Part shown: positions 12,608 through 24,270 of the stretch, piece by piece
Layout of the letters: every line of letters starts with the position of its first letter
Position numbering within the stretch: the stretch's first letter is position 1
NCBI GenBank assembly: GCA_001600455.1
Contig: BCKC01000001.1
Coordinates: 6,288,441 to 6,352,440, forward strand
Source of the DNA: Endocalyx cinctus
Taxonomy: Eukaryota; Ascomycota; Sordariomycetes; Amphisphaeriales; Apiosporaceae
DNA length: 64,000 nucleotides
Direction of reading: 5' to 3'
The notes under the pieces: generated by a model
What the model saw: the letters and a program-made list of their open reading frames with translations, nothing else
What the model was told of the DNA's origin: nothing
Databases searched by the model: none
Translations under genes and position numbers: made by a program

Positions 12608-14865
12608 TCAAGGCTCCATATCTCGTACCACATAATCTATAGTATCATCCCGCGACAGGGGTGAAGGCGACGGTGACGGTGTCGGCGATTGTATTGATGA
12701 CCGCAACGAAGACGGCGTCATTGTGGAAGGGGATAGCAACATCTGGTTACCCCTTCCCATTATCCGTTGTCTTGATATTCTCGACTGCGCCGCGGAAATT
12801 GTATCTAACTCTATTACCGAGCCAGGGGAGCCCGGAAGCTCAAATATTTCACTAGGAGCCCTTGACATATCATAATCGTACATTGTTGTCGGCGTTACCT
12901 TAGTATCGGAATGTAATTGGAAGACGTGGTGACTGACGTCTCCAATGAGCTCCCCAGGTGGCTTGGGTTCGCCTGAGACCTCGACCAGATCTTTCTGGCT
13001 GTTGAAATGAGCATACAATGTCTGTCGGGATTCTGACCGCCCGTGTGTGGTGTCACTATCGTGGGCATTGAGTAACGCAGCAGCAGAAGCGGACTTTTGT
13101 CGACGAACGTAGAAGAATGCCCCTATGCCAATCCCGATGATAACTACTACTACAGCTATTATGATGCCCACCAATGCTGCGGTACTCAGACCAGAGCTTG
13201 TCCCTGCCTTCAGAGGCGTCGACGAGGGGGTAGCATTACCCGGGCCTGTCCCCGTGTTCCATTCAGAATCTGTAGAGGCAATCGTGACAATATTTTGCTC
13301 GACACCTTGAACCCAGTTACAGGCCGATACGTTGAAGACGCCTCGCTCATAATCAGCGCTCAGATATCTATTCAAAATTGTCAGCATCTGTTCGAGATTT
13401 ACTATATCTGGCGCTTAGGAACCCTTACGCTTCTTGAAGAAATGTCCGGCCTAACGTGTATTGGGTCGAGTTGGCAGCTCGTTTAAGAGGGAAGTAATAC
13501 GATGTGTTCTCGACGAGGGGATATTCTGCCTGGAGGTCAAATGCATTGTAAGGAAACATGATCGTTACAGTGCTCCCTCCGTCCAAAATATCCCCTAGTC
13601 GAAAAGCCACATGGGCATCCGTTGCGAGCAAAGTTTCATGATGACTCTCATTAACTAAATATAATCCAGTCTTGTCGTCGAGCTTGAGGTCGAAGGCTTT
13701 CTCGAAATTGTCACATACGTCGTCGGGAAGCCAAAGATTTGGATCTGTAGAGTCGATAAAAATGTTGATCGGTTCTGATAGGAGTATAGCCGTATCTGAT
13801 CCACTGTACACGATCGACTGGAGAGAAACCACCAGGTCACGGGTGACGTCGCCAGCCATGGTGAAGGTTACATCATTCTCCTGGAACCGGGATGTATCAT
13901 AACCGGAGAAAATCAACTGTCCATATACCTCTGCGACAGAAAAGCCAAGTTAGTCAAAGATAAGGGCTATTAATATATAGTTGCGATGTTTACCTTTAAG
14001 ACCTGTTGGCAATTGGACTCATGGTTAGAAACTAATCTGTCTCGCTATAAGGTAGGGAGGAATTACGATATTTTGCCCCGGCAGTATAGCTCCAACTAAG
14101 ACTCGGAATCATGTTTTGTTCCTTTAGAGTCGAAAGATATGATAGTGACGAGGAGTTTCCCAATGTAGTGAAGTTAAGAGGCTGTGTATTCAGCCCGAAA
14201 ATTCCTCTGCATTTGAGTCAGGCCGGATAGATACACTCTAAAAGAGGGGAAGATACAGGCATACAGATAGAATGGTCTTGCCGTAGCGATACCAGCGACG
14301 ATTTGATTATCAAGAGTAAGCCCTTGGCTGCTATCCACGAATCCTATACCAAGAGTCTCTGAACCGAATATGGCTCCTTGCATATATTCAAGGTTGGCCT
14401 CGAGGCCGATCCCATCGGCATTGATACCATATTCACCCAACTCTTTCCACGTCGATGAGTCGTTATACGAAAACAAACTCCCTCGGGACACCGCGCAATT
14501 TGACGGAGGATCCTTTAGAACGGCGGTAGTACAGCCATACTCCGACAAGACGACGAGGGTTTCCGGTGATGCGGTCGATATCAAAACGCGGACGTCCTGC
14601 TCCGGCGTTCCTACGCGAAGGTTAAAGCTGCTCCACGGGCCGTCGTTACCCTCACTAGATTGAAACGACGTGTCAGCCAGGTTCGAGACCCAAAAAACAG
14701 ACTAGCAGACCGGGTTAACCAGTCAGGGTTTATTTACAAGTATTCGCTAGCTGGAATTACGAGGGCTTTGGGAGATGTCGTATTAACATCAGAACAACAA
14801 CCATATGGTAGCCAAAAACCTAGTGTTAGCAGTCCCAACGCGGCTTGGACTGCTTTGGAATGCAT
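12608..14865 (-). CDS. Membrane-anchored aspartic-protease-like (A1) protein, probably catalytically altered
   Basis: Six exons (14865-14738, 14654-14265, 14206-14067, 14002-13994, 13930-13429, 13367-12608) give 642 aa. Order: signal peptide (residues 1-24, MHSKAVQAALGLLTLGFWLP), a two-lobed pepsin-like ectodomain, a linker, one transmembrane helix (about residues 435-460, LVGIIIAVVVVIIGIGIGAFF) and a roughly 180-residue cytoplasmic tail. Ectodomain landmarks are FNLRVGTPEQDVRVLIS, VGFG-type DNQIVAGIAT, GLNTQPLNF, YDTSRF, FIDSTDPNLWLP, NTSYYFPLKR and TLGRTFLQEAY. Where pepsins have hydrophobic-D-T-G-S this protein has LISTAS (residues 67-72), so the first catalytic Asp is replaced by Ser. The second site keeps Asp (IDST). 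I infer a receptor- or sensor-like pseudo-protease rather than an active enzyme. Exon 4 is only 9 nt long. Confidence 0.85.
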
Positions 14866-16685
14866 GCCGACGGGCTAGGTGGCGTCCGCGGCCTAGAAGA
14901 GAGAAAAGGAGGGGAAGAGAGAAAGAAGAGTAGAACAGGAGAGCAGGGAGGACGCGAAATGCGCGCATGTAACGAGCGGACGGGGGACATTGAAGATGTA
15001 AAATTTTTGTTTTGAACTTCATGTCAAAATGTAATAGCTAATATCAAGCTGAAACTTGCGTAGGACCTTTTAAGAAAGAGAGAAGACGGAATCTAGGCCG
15101 ATAATATGCCACTGTTATGGTAATGTGCTGAAGTGATGCAGAAAAGATTATTTTTTTAATCTTCCTACACCAAGATCGGCCGCCAGTTCAACCAGTAATA
15201 TGCTGTGCTTCTTACAAAAGCAGAGCTTACCTACATTCCTACAGATACTAATAAGAAGAGACACGCTTGGCTATATGCCTGAATATCGTAGATCTTGCAA
15301 CTTGTGCCCGATCTAGGGAGCTTTTTACTATCTATAATAGTTGAATCAAACCCTTCAGACTGTTATTAATAGCTGCATGTTGCATAACAACAAAGCCAGG
15401 TAGTACTAAGCTTTGTACTTTCGGATTTAATATATCGTATATTTCACATCTGAATCTGCGTCTTATTATGTACGCCACTTTCCTTCCTCAACCTCATACA
15501 CCCCTCGTTGAAGTGCAGAGGGAGATCACTAACTCGCTTTTTGGAGTAAGGCAATATTATTATGATGATAATTCCTTTCTAGTTGATGTTGTTATGACAC
15601 CAAATCAAGGAGGATCCTCAATCAGCCTCAGGGGTAGCTGACAATATTGGTAACCCCTGGTCGTCATGCTATTCGCAGTAAGAAGCCCGTTTAGGAAAAT
15701 ATGCCATATTGTGACTGGCAGGGATTAAATAGTGCGGATAGAGCCACGGTTGATCCCGAGCTGCACCTTACTGTTTGTGTTTCCCCCCTATCGAGCTTCC
15801 TCTGCCCAAGGCCTCCCAGACGAGAAGGAAAAATAACAAGCTCCCACTAGGGCTGATATTAGTTGGTTCATAAATCCTCTGCTTCTCCCTAGCATACTTA
15901 TTCATAATCACGCATGGTATAACACGTTATGGTTTGTTTCTAGAACTATGTTAGTATAGTGGATTATATGCGTATATATATGTAAGGAGGGAGGCAGGGA
16001 GGGAAAATTAATTATATAATCCTCTTGATTCTGTCATCCCTTTCGGCTAGATGCTGCGAGCTGAACGCGCCACCTAATATCTCAAACTGTACGTCAACGC
16101 GTTTTCTATCCAATGAGGGACTTACAGAACCCCCAAGGCTTCTTTCGACCCCAAGGGACAAGAATCCCTGGCCCCCGATTTCAAGATGATGAAAAAGACC
16201 AAAGTAATTCCCGAGATAGGTTATAAGTTATGCTACTAAGGGGATAATAACATATAGGCAGCTATAGCTCAGTAACCGTTATGTGAAGTCATAGCATCAG
16301 TGTAACCTTATGTATTCAGATCCTAAACTTCATACAGAACAATAATGTTCTAAAATTAAACAATATTTCTAGGACCTTTTGCAAATCGAGTAACTTTTAT
16401 TGGTATACGCTGGTGTGCTGTCCCTGAGCTCTAATTCACGCTTACCATGGACCGCGATCAAACACTCGCAGATGTATAGAAAAGTTTAAAGCTTGCCTTC
16501 AAGGCGTAATGAGACCCATGTTTAAATATGGCGATATGATGACCTCCTCCAAGTCGTAAATTACTTTCCCCTTCCATTCTTTTCTTGATTTTCATTATAT
16601 TGACTCGGTTCTCGAAGTCGTCCTCTCTTTAATTATTTTTTTACTATTATTATAGTCGTCCTTTCGTCTACACAAGCTCGCGAAT
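14866..16685. promoter_or_regulatory. Divergent intergenic region, 1.8 kb, no gene seen
   Basis: Lies between two start codons pointing apart, so it contains both promoters. AT-rich, with no open frame that looks coding and no tRNA-like structure noticed. A G/A-rich stretch (14895-14950) lies immediately upstream of the protease-like gene. Confidence 0.45.
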
Positions 16686-18606
16686 ATGTTTTTAAATTTG
16701 ATAATATGGATATCAGTGGGGTTTCTGGGCTTGGGTGTACATGGGACTGGTACGTAATGCGTGACATCCATGGGCTCTGTTATTTTATCAGGTCCTAAAG
16801 CTAAGTACCTTCGCAGATATTGATGTGAGGCAAAAAAATAACACGACCACCACTGCTCCGTCAAAGACAACCTCGAGCATCCCATCATTCATAACTTCCT
16901 CGGCTTCGTTACCTACATATAGTTGGCCTCCCAATATCACACGCAATGATTGTTCGTTCTACAACTCAACTCATAGCCAATTCCAATGGAACGAGCCTTA
17001 CTGCAGCATGTACGTGTCTAATCACGCTCAAACCCCTTTTGATACCTATTTCGCTAACTTCTCCATAGCTCCGCTGGAACGGTTCAGTTGACTTACTGGC
17101 CAACGAATAATAACTATTCGTATCCATCTACCTTCGTCGATGCCACACAGAATTTCACCTAGTAAGTACTTTTCTTCACATTACCATAGGCATATAAAAT
17201 AAACAAAGAGAAAACTAACCTATGAAAGCACCTCTCCATCCGTTTATTTCAAAATCAACACTGTCTTCGGCTGGAATGAATGCGGCCGACTCGGCCCGTC
17301 AGCCACGGACAAGATCTTCGCCTTCGACCTGACCGACGTGTCGACGCTCGTGCCGTACACGGACCAGACCGCTACGACCCGCCGCGCGACGCGGCAGCTG
17401 TACCTCAGCGACCTGGACGTGGACTGCGAAAAGACGGTCGACACGTCGAGCTTGATGACCATCACGCACCCGACCAAGAACGACGACACCCGATGCAACC
17501 CCAGCCTGGTCATCCCTCACGCCATCAAATCCTAGGGCCTGCCGTACTGGAACCACTGCGGTAACGTCGGCAACAAGTTCGGCTTATTCGACCCCCCTTA
17601 CGCGATTTCCACCCTCGACGGCGGAATCCTGGGCGTCGCTTCCCCTACGCCCGCCGCGGCGGCTTCGTCGTTGGGCGCTGCTGATCCTACTCAGGTGGCC
17701 TCGATTACTACCCAAGAAATAGGTGCGGCGGAGCCTACAGAGACTCCAGAGAGCCCTGAACAGACAAAACCTGAGCCGACACCACCTGCGGAGTCCAATG
17801 ATCCAGCGGGTAGTGATTTATCCCGCACCGGCCCCAATGATTCTTCTGACAATAGCTCTGATAGCTCATCTAGCACAACTTCTGATGGCCAATCAAGTGT
17901 TGGGCCTGGTGTTCCGGCGGAAAACGATTCCGGTGAAGGATCAAATACAGAGTCTAGTACAGGGGTGTCTCCCGGTTCTGGTGAAATAAGAACTGGGACG
18001 TCTAGTGCCACACTCCCAGGAAATGGAGAGAACACTGCAGATTTTAGCACCGGGTCCAATGGTAGCTCAAATTCTGGCACTGCCACTTCGTCTGATAACA
18101 ATTCTAGCTTCGAATCTAGACCTAATTCGGCCGGATTTATCACTCCACCGACACCCGCAACGACAATAGACACCGTAGTCGTAACCCTTGGCGCGGCTGG
18201 TGTAGAGGTGGTCGATCAAGATGAAGGACGGACGGTGACTTATTCTATCTCCACCTATATCGCCACCCAGATAGGACCTATGGGAGAGCAAACCACCGCC
18301 ACGATGGCCGTGTATAACGGAGAAACACTCACGCAGGGCGGCTTGGCTATCACGATGACGGATGTCGTCGTCCCTCTAGTTACTGGCGCCGCCTATAATT
18401 CAATGGAATCAAAAACTGGGGTAGACGCCGGTCCAGGTTCAGCACCTGGAAATTACAACGACAGCTCCCCTGTATCGTCCTCGTCCGCCGGGACCACAAG
18501 TATTCCTGCCACTGATGTAGTCATGACCGCTTCAGGGGCTCGACTTGTCACGGAATTGGTATGTCTGGTTTCGAGCGTTGTGGTTATGGGGTATTTATCA
18601 GTGTAG
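16686..18606 (+). CDS. Secreted mucin-like surface protein, interrupted by an in-frame TAG
   Basis: Four exons (16686-16749, 16817-17009, 17069-17161, 17229-18606) splice in phase. The product starts with a signal peptide (MFLNLIIWISVGFLGLGVHG). A Cys-containing ectodomain follows (RNDCSFYN, NEPYCS, YWPTNNNYSYPST, SPSVYFKINTVFGWNECG, DTRCNPSLVIP). A TAG at 17533-17535 then stops translation after about 218 residues. The same frame stays open for another 357 codons: GLPYWNHCGNVG and GLFDPPYA, which read as a continuation of the domain, then about 150 residues rich in Ser/Thr/Gly/Pro, and a hydrophobic C terminus (LVCLVSSVVVMGYLSV) suited to GPI attachment or anchoring. I do not recognise a named family. 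The single stop could be a recent nonsense mutation, readthrough or a base error. No convincing intron removes it. Confidence 0.65.
17533..17535 (+). other. Premature in-frame TAG
   Basis: Reading IKS-stop-GLPYWNHC inside exon 4 of the mucin-like gene. Coding-like sequence continues in the same frame on both sides. The TAG could act as a splice acceptor (CCTAG), but any matching donor would either make an intron that is too short or remove the cysteine-bearing RCNPSL segment. Confidence 0.8.
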
Positions 18607-19485
18607 TATGGCGATGGCATCATGTATGTATGTTGAAGACAAAAAAATGATGAGAAGTTGGTAGGAGCAACAAAGTTGAATAGTCGACCGGGTATCAGCA
18701 TAATGCACCCAGATACTAGGTAATATGAAGGTTTTAATAATCACGGGGATAATAGTGAAAATAATTATAGCTTTGGATATTATTAGACGCTCGCTCTACT
18801 TATCAACAATGGTCGAAAGCTACTTTGACAAGGAGATTAGTGGTGTTGACTCCATTCAGCATACGCTTTATGAAATCGTGACTTTTAAGGGCCGATTGTA
18901 GTATACTATTTTACCTAATTTAGAAGAATGTCTCAGAAACGTGAGACGTAGTAGTTGTCCGGGCCGCTTAGTAGGATGTACCTAATATTTTGAAGGCGAG
19001 AAAACTTTGCTTAGTTGAAGTACTATCTCAACAAGTTTAAGCAAACCCCAAAATTTTCAATAAGTAGGTCATGTGGATAAGACCGCATGAACTATTTAAG
19101 AAGACGAGCCTAAGAATTATCGACAAATAACTATCAACTTTCCTCTTGTCATGTTCTAAAGATGTTGGAAATCGCATAAAAGGAGCAGACGAGGTGACTA
19201 TTATAATGAAGTTTCATTAGTCAGCGAAGACAACTCACCCAGGCCCACCTTTAAGCGGAAAGCCCCCACTTTCACAGCTACGTAAGCATGGACCTCACCC
19301 GACCACATCTCGAACATCTACTATGGCATAGACCGACGCCCGGCTCGTGATGATATAATAAAACACTATTAATGGATACGCGCATATTCTCGAGCAAATT
19401 TCCGATGAAAGCGACCTAAATTATCAAATGTACCTGACCATCACAAGAAGGATGTTATACCTGCGCGTGTTGAAAGACAGATAAT
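18607..19485. other. Intergenic spacer upstream of MON1
   Basis: About 880 bases, AT-rich, containing the MON1 promoter. Only a short inverted repeat (GTCTCAGAAACGTGAGAC near 18930) was noticed. Confidence 0.5.
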
Positions 19486-21399
19486 ATGGGCAAGATGGGC
19501 AAGGAAGATGACGTCGTACCGAAGCACGATCCCATCGAGAGCGAGGAACGCCCTCCTCCCTTGCCCCCCAGACCCTCTCACGCCGTCGCCATTGACCAGC
19601 CTTCGAAACCGACCACCGCCGTGTCGTCCATGAGCATACAGACGCTGCAGTTTCCCGACGGCTCGAGGGGCACCTTCTCGAACACGATCGTCGACGACGC
19701 CGCGTCTTCGTCGAACCAAAACTTCCACCACCACCAATATCCTAATAACTACGCGGACCCGGGCACTTCCTCTTTCGAAGCTGCGGACCCCGGAACTTCG
19801 AGTTCGGGCGGGTACCAGTATGATAATAACGCCGGAAGCGGAAGCGGCAGCGGAGGCGGGGGCGCGAAAGACGCCGATGAGGTCATGAGCGTCATGAGCT
19901 TGGCGCCCACCCTGCGACCTGCCGGCGATCTGGAGAGCCTGCTGGCCGGAGACATGAGCAAAAAGAGCCCGGCCTGGGTCCTCCTGCGGTCGCAGTCGGC
20001 CAACGTGCAGCCGTTCGAAAACGCGCGGTTCGAGCAGGACGAGACCTTGGTCGATTTCACGCGCGAGTTCGACGAGATCCCGGACGAATCGGAGAAGGAG
20101 TGGAACGACGAGGATAGGCTTCAGGTGTGGAAATCCAAGCTGAAGCATTACATGATCTTGTCTTCGGCCGGGAAACCGATCTGGAGTCGCCACGGAGACC
20201 TATCCCTGATCAACTCGTCCATGGGCGTGGTACAGACTATCATCTCTTTTTATGAAGGCGCTAAGAACCCGCTCTCCGGCTTCACCGCCGGAAATACGCG
20301 ATTCGTCATTTCCACCGAGGGGCCGCTATACTTCGTGGCTATCAGCAATCTAGGCGAGAGCGATTCTCAGTTGAGATCTCAACTTAACGCACTATACATG
20401 CAGATCCTATCCACCCTGACATTTCCAACTCTGACCAACATCTTTGTTCACAGACCCTCAACCGACCTTCGAAAACCTCTTCAAGGGACGGAAAGTCTGC
20501 TATCTTCTCTGGCGGATAGTTTCACGAAAGGCTCGCCATCTGCACTTTTAGGTGCTTTGGAGTGTCTGAAACTTAGGAAATCGCAAAGACATTCGATTAA
20601 TAATGCATTTTTGAAGTCGAGAACTGATAAGTTATTGTATGGCTTAATAGTAGCAGGTGGCAAGCTTGTCAGTGTGATTAGGCCGCGCCGGCATTCTCTT
20701 CATCCCAGTGACCTTCAGCTCATCTTCAACATGCTCTTCGAGTCAGGCGGTATCAAAGCTGGAGGGGGCGAAAATTGGATCCCGCTCTGCTTGCCGGCGT
20801 TCAACAATCGAGGTTATTTGTACATGTACGTTAGCTTCCTCGACGACCAGCCGCCAAGCCCCGAATCTCTCAAGGAAGAGACTTCTCTCGATGACCACGT
20901 TGCCATCATTCTTATCAGCACCGATAAGGAGAGCTTTTTCGAACTCCAAAATATGAGAGACGACGTGGTTACAGAGTTGAAGAAGAAGGGACATTTAGAC
21001 ATCATCAAAGCCGCCGCGGAGAAGGGGAGGCCAAGAGTTAGCGAGATCACACCCGGGACGCATATCAGCCACTTCCTCTATAAATCCAAGGCTAACGTGC
21101 AATTTTGCATGTCGTCTCTTCACCCCACTTTTGCCACTCTAGTCTCGCGGAGGAGACTAATGTCACTCTATCATAACCTTCACGCGACCGTTCACGCCAA
21201 ACACTCGCACTTGAAAATACTACATTGCATCAACGAAGACTCGACTTCACTTGCGTGGATGACTCCTATTTTTGAATTCTATTGTGTTGCCGGTCCTAAC
21301 ACGTCTCGTGCCATTTTGACACAAGCCGCTAATAAGATTATTCAGTGGGCTAAGCGTGAAGAGGAACGCTTATTCATTATTGGCGGGGGTGTATTCTGA
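19486..21399 (+). CDS. MON1: Vacuolar fusion protein MON1 (Rab7 GEF subunit)
   Basis: An uninterrupted 637-aa frame. Mon1 pairs with Ccz1 as the guanine-nucleotide exchange factor that activates Rab7/Ypt7 on late endosomes, autophagosomes and vacuoles. The first 190 residues are low-complexity (Pro-rich PPPLPPRP, a Gly/Ser run), as usual for the regulatory N terminus. Three longin-like regions follow. The first begins [23 protein letters not shown] and contains [17 protein letters not shown] and [18 protein letters not shown]; the second contains [28 protein letters not shown] and [22 protein letters not shown]; the last has [10 protein letters not shown] and ends [20 protein letters not shown]. 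The ATG chosen is the first in frame with no upstream coding signal. It converges with the 255-aa gene, 191 bp away. A long antisense frame over its 5' end is a codon-bias shadow. Confidence 0.95.
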   Translation: MGKMGKEDDVVPKHDPIESEERPPPLPPRPSHAVAIDQPSKPTTAVSSMSIQTLQFPDGSRGTFSNTIVDDAASSSNQNFHHHQYPNNYADPGTSSFEAADPGTSSSGGYQYDNNAGSGSGSGGGGAKDADEVMSVMSLAPTLRPAGDLESLLAGDMSKKSPAWVLLRSQSANVQPFENARFEQDETLVDFTREFDEIPDESEKEWNDEDRLQVWKSKLKHYMILSSAGKPIWSRHGDLSLINSSMGVVQTIISFYEGAKNPLSGFTAGNTRFVISTEGPLYFVAISNLGESDSQLRSQLNALYMQILSTLTFPTLTNIFVHRPSTDLRKPLQGTESLLSSLADSFTKGSPSALLGALECLKLRKSQRHSINNAFLKSRTDKLLYGLIVAGGKLVSVIRPRRHSLHPSDLQLIFNMLFESGGIKAGGGENWIPLCLPAFNNRGYLYMYVSFLDDQPPSPESLKEETSLDDHVAIILISTDKESFFELQNMRDDVVTELKKKGHLDIIKAAAEKGRPRVSEITPGTHISHFLYKSKANVQFCMSSLHPTFATLVSRRRLMSLYHNLHATVHAKHSHLKILHCINEDSTSLAWMTPIFEFYCVAGPNTSRAILTQAANKIIQWAKREEERLFIIGGGVF

Positions 21400-21590
21400 C
21401 CTCCCTATCCATGGATATATGCACCGGTCAACGTGCATCGTCTCAAATATATACAGCATAACATTGGCAATTGTGGCCCCCTATATTTCCCAAAATTAAT
21501 CACCACGCCAATATCCAGAATTATTTCCCAAAATAATATCGCTAGTAACATCAAAATGATCAAATGTTGGATTCCCTCCTCCGACTAAAT

Positions 21591-22358
21591 TCAGATGTAT
21601 TCTGGCCTTTTACCAACCCGCAAAATATCTCGAAACTGCATTCGCACTTTATCGAGGAATCCGTATCCCGAATCTGCGCAATTGCTTTGTTTCGTGATGT
21701 ATACCTTCCATCTCCTCATCCACTTCGGCTTGCGTTTATCTTGTGGCTTGGACCATTTCGATTGCGACGAGGACGAGGAGGGGGACGAGTAATTAACCGG
21801 GCTTCCCCTAGGCGCCGGTGCCGATGATCCTGCGGCACCGGAGGAAAGGTTGCTGTCTACCAGCGTCGTCGAGCTGCACGTTGCATCTGTCTGGCTATCC
21901 AGGAACTTCACGTCCGGGTTGCTAGAGTCCAGGTCGAACATTTCGACGAAGCGAGATATGTATTCAGACTTCTTTTTGAGGACCTTGTCCGAGGCCCTGC
22001 GGAGGATATTTTTGTCCGATAGTAGCCACGCTACCGTCTGCTGAGACGAGTTATGTCTCGTAATCTTTGGAGGCATTAATAACCCTTCTTCTTCCTCTTC
22101 GTCTTCCTCGCTGCTCTGCTCCAGACCGGACATGTAAACGGTATCGGCGTTACTTTCGTCGTCGTCCTCGTCGACGAAGCCGACGTATGCGGCGTACTCG
22201 TTGTAAACGATGGAAAGCGCCATGCTGTCCGGCCTTTTCTTCGTACTCAGCATGGAAATTTCTTGGTTGAAGACTTCGGCGATCTGCGGGAGGAGCGACA
22301 GATTTTCGGGTCCTTGAAAGGTGAAGGAAAACCTTCGCGTCGACATTATCGACGACAT
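21591..22358 (-). CDS. Conserved-looking hypothetical protein, 255 aa
   Basis: I do not recognise the family. It is a single 255-aa frame starting MSSIMSTRRFSFTFQGPENL. A structured-looking N-terminal part (residues 1-60; FTFQGPENLSLLPQIAEVFNQ, YNEYAAYVGFVDEDDD) is followed by a strongly acidic run (SSEEDEEEEEG, about 82-92) and a helical basic segment (ASDKVLKKKSEYISRFVEMFDLD). A Ser-rich linker (about 170-200) leads to a basic C terminus (DKRKPKWMRRWKVYITKQ) ending DKVRMQFRDILRVGKRPEYI. No signal peptide or membrane segment. Coding character is supported by the absence of stops over 768 bases, amino-acid composition and GC rise compared with flanks. The start could be either of the first two Met codons. 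Confidence 0.7.
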   Translation of the reverse strand: MSSIMSTRRFSFTFQGPENLSLLPQIAEVFNQEISMLSTKKRPDSMALSIVYNEYAAYVGFVDEDDDESNADTVYMSGLEQSSEEDEEEEEGLLMPPKITRHNSSQQTVAWLLSDKNILRRASDKVLKKKSEYISRFVEMFDLDSSNPDVKFLDSQTDATCSSTTLVDSNLSSGAAGSSAPAPRGSPVNYSSPSSSSSQSKWSKPQDKRKPKWMRRWKVYITKQSNCADSGYGFLDKVRMQFRDILRVGKRPEYI

Positions 22359-24270
22359 GGTTGGAAGATGTGAATGTGAATGATGATGTGAAAGTATTAG
22401 AAATTAAGATTTAAGATAGTTGATATATTATGAATATATTGGTTATAAAACGCCGTCAATAGAAAATGAGGTTGAGGATTGGCTGGTATATACTGAATGA
22501 CGTAGTGAAAAGATGGTGATATTAAGTGATGAAATAGAGGTAAGTTGAACCGAAATTGATTGCTGTTCCCGCAGTTGTGTTTTTTTCGGAGCAAATAGTG
22601 ATGTTGCTTTTAGGGGTTCTCTTCAAAGGCTTTTGTGATTGGATTTGAGCGAAGGTTGAAGATACGACGATCTTGTATATGGGTATCGAAAGAATGAGAG
22701 AGGATGGTGGAAGTTTGAAGATGATTAAAAAGCGAGTGAATGCGGTAATAGATACCAAGCAGAGACAATTAGGCCATAAAAAGAGATATTTTATTTTTTG
22801 GAAAATTAAAAAGAAGAAAAAGAAGCAAGGAAGAAGTGCTACAACATTTGATTATATAGCAGAGTAGTATATTTTTCCACCTCCGAATTGTTGATTATCT
22901 GATCTCGCCGTGTTGAACGTAATGAAAATACTATAGAGTGAGACGGGAAAAAGTATCATACTACTTATTTAGTATCTTAGATGAAAGTTGATGACTTTGC
23001 TAGAAGTCGGGGTGGAATACTAGAGGGTTATTATAACACTTACGGTGGCGATGGTATTCCTTTTCTTTTTCTTACAAAATCCTCCCCTTTTTGAAAGCTC
23101 AACAACTGCATTTAGTTCGAGCTTAACATCAGAACTCTATCTCAGCCTTTCCGCTTGGCTTAACCGAGTTATCAGATAAAGGTGAATATGTTTTATTTTT
23201 GTCTTTCATAATATATTCTCTAGTTTCTTCCTCTTTTCTCTCTCCGTCTCTCTTTCACTATCTTCCTCCACTCTCTTTTCCTCTTACACTCACTCACTTT
23301 TGTCTTGCTGAAGAAGAAAACACAAGTTACCCTTACTGACACCACGCCCAAAAAGATATACATGAGATAAGACGGTACCTCTTAAATATATACCAAGATA
23401 ACCAAGATATACCATATACGCACTGAGTTTTAAGCCGGCGGAATGTAAAGTATGCATATGCCGCAAAACATGTTCCCATCTCTAAGTACTTTCCGGAGGT
23501 AACTCTTTTAGGACTAAGAACGAAGCATCTTTTTTTTTAATCTCTTAGTGGACAGCTTAAGAGTATGTGTAATAGAGGTAAATAATGACTAGAAGAAGAA
23601 AAAGAAAGTGGTTGGAATGAAATTGGTCTAAAAGGTTTTGAGAAGGTTAAAAAAACAGCCACTCCATCATTCAGAATAAGGTTCCGTTCCGGCACAAGAA
23701 TCGCACGTGGCTTAATGATTTCAAGCCACGGTTCATTTAGTGTTCCGGCCTGAAATATTTCACGAAGTTAATTGAAATACTTAAAAATAAACATAGTAAA
23801 TGAGATTAGCACTCACTATAATCTGTAGCGCATCTGATCCCAAACCGGCGGTGGCTCAAACAGCACATGGCTATGTTGTCAGCTATGGAGAGAGTGATAA
23901 GCCGTGTAGTGGAGTGATTCATGGTACTTATTAGTGTCTGTGTGGAAAGTACAATATACATATAGTATATGGAGAATCCTTTTCAATCTGTCTTGCTCAA
24001 TCTGTCTTGCTAAGCTTAAGGGTACCCTTATACAGAAGGCATACGACTAATGCGGGCTCATACCATACTGACACGCTTACCGACTGTAATAAAGACATAT
24101 ACTAGCAATAGCAAGTAATATTTTTCTGAAATCATTCTATCCGCAAGTCAGGATAACAAGAATTATCTCTAGAAGTCTTTTACAATATCAGGTACACGCT
24201 GTCAAAGCTATAACCCGTCTTCAAGGTGACATCATGAAGTCTGTCAGTGCAGGTTTGCTCGGTCGTCCCC
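22359..24270. other. Intergenic spacer, 1.9 kb, with pyrimidine-rich tract
   Basis: Promoter of the 255-aa gene and 3' flank of the next gene. AT-rich. A long CT-rich stretch lies at about 23220-23310 (CTCTCTCCGTCTCTCTTTC and similar). No protein-coding exon was recognised. Confidence 0.5.

Noticed and set aside
14690..14710. GGTTCGAGACCC-like tRNA T-loop near the protease-like gene
   Set aside because: No acceptor or anticodon stems around it; it lies within intron 1 of that gene.
17442..17535. Intron that would splice out the premature TAG (GTCGAC...CCTAG)
   Set aside because: Donor is far from consensus and splicing would remove the RCNPSL segment that reads as part of the ectodomain.
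19441..20193. 250-codon open frame antisense to the MON1 N terminus
   Set aside because: Shadow of a GC-rich low-complexity coding region; Arg/Val-rich product without motifs.
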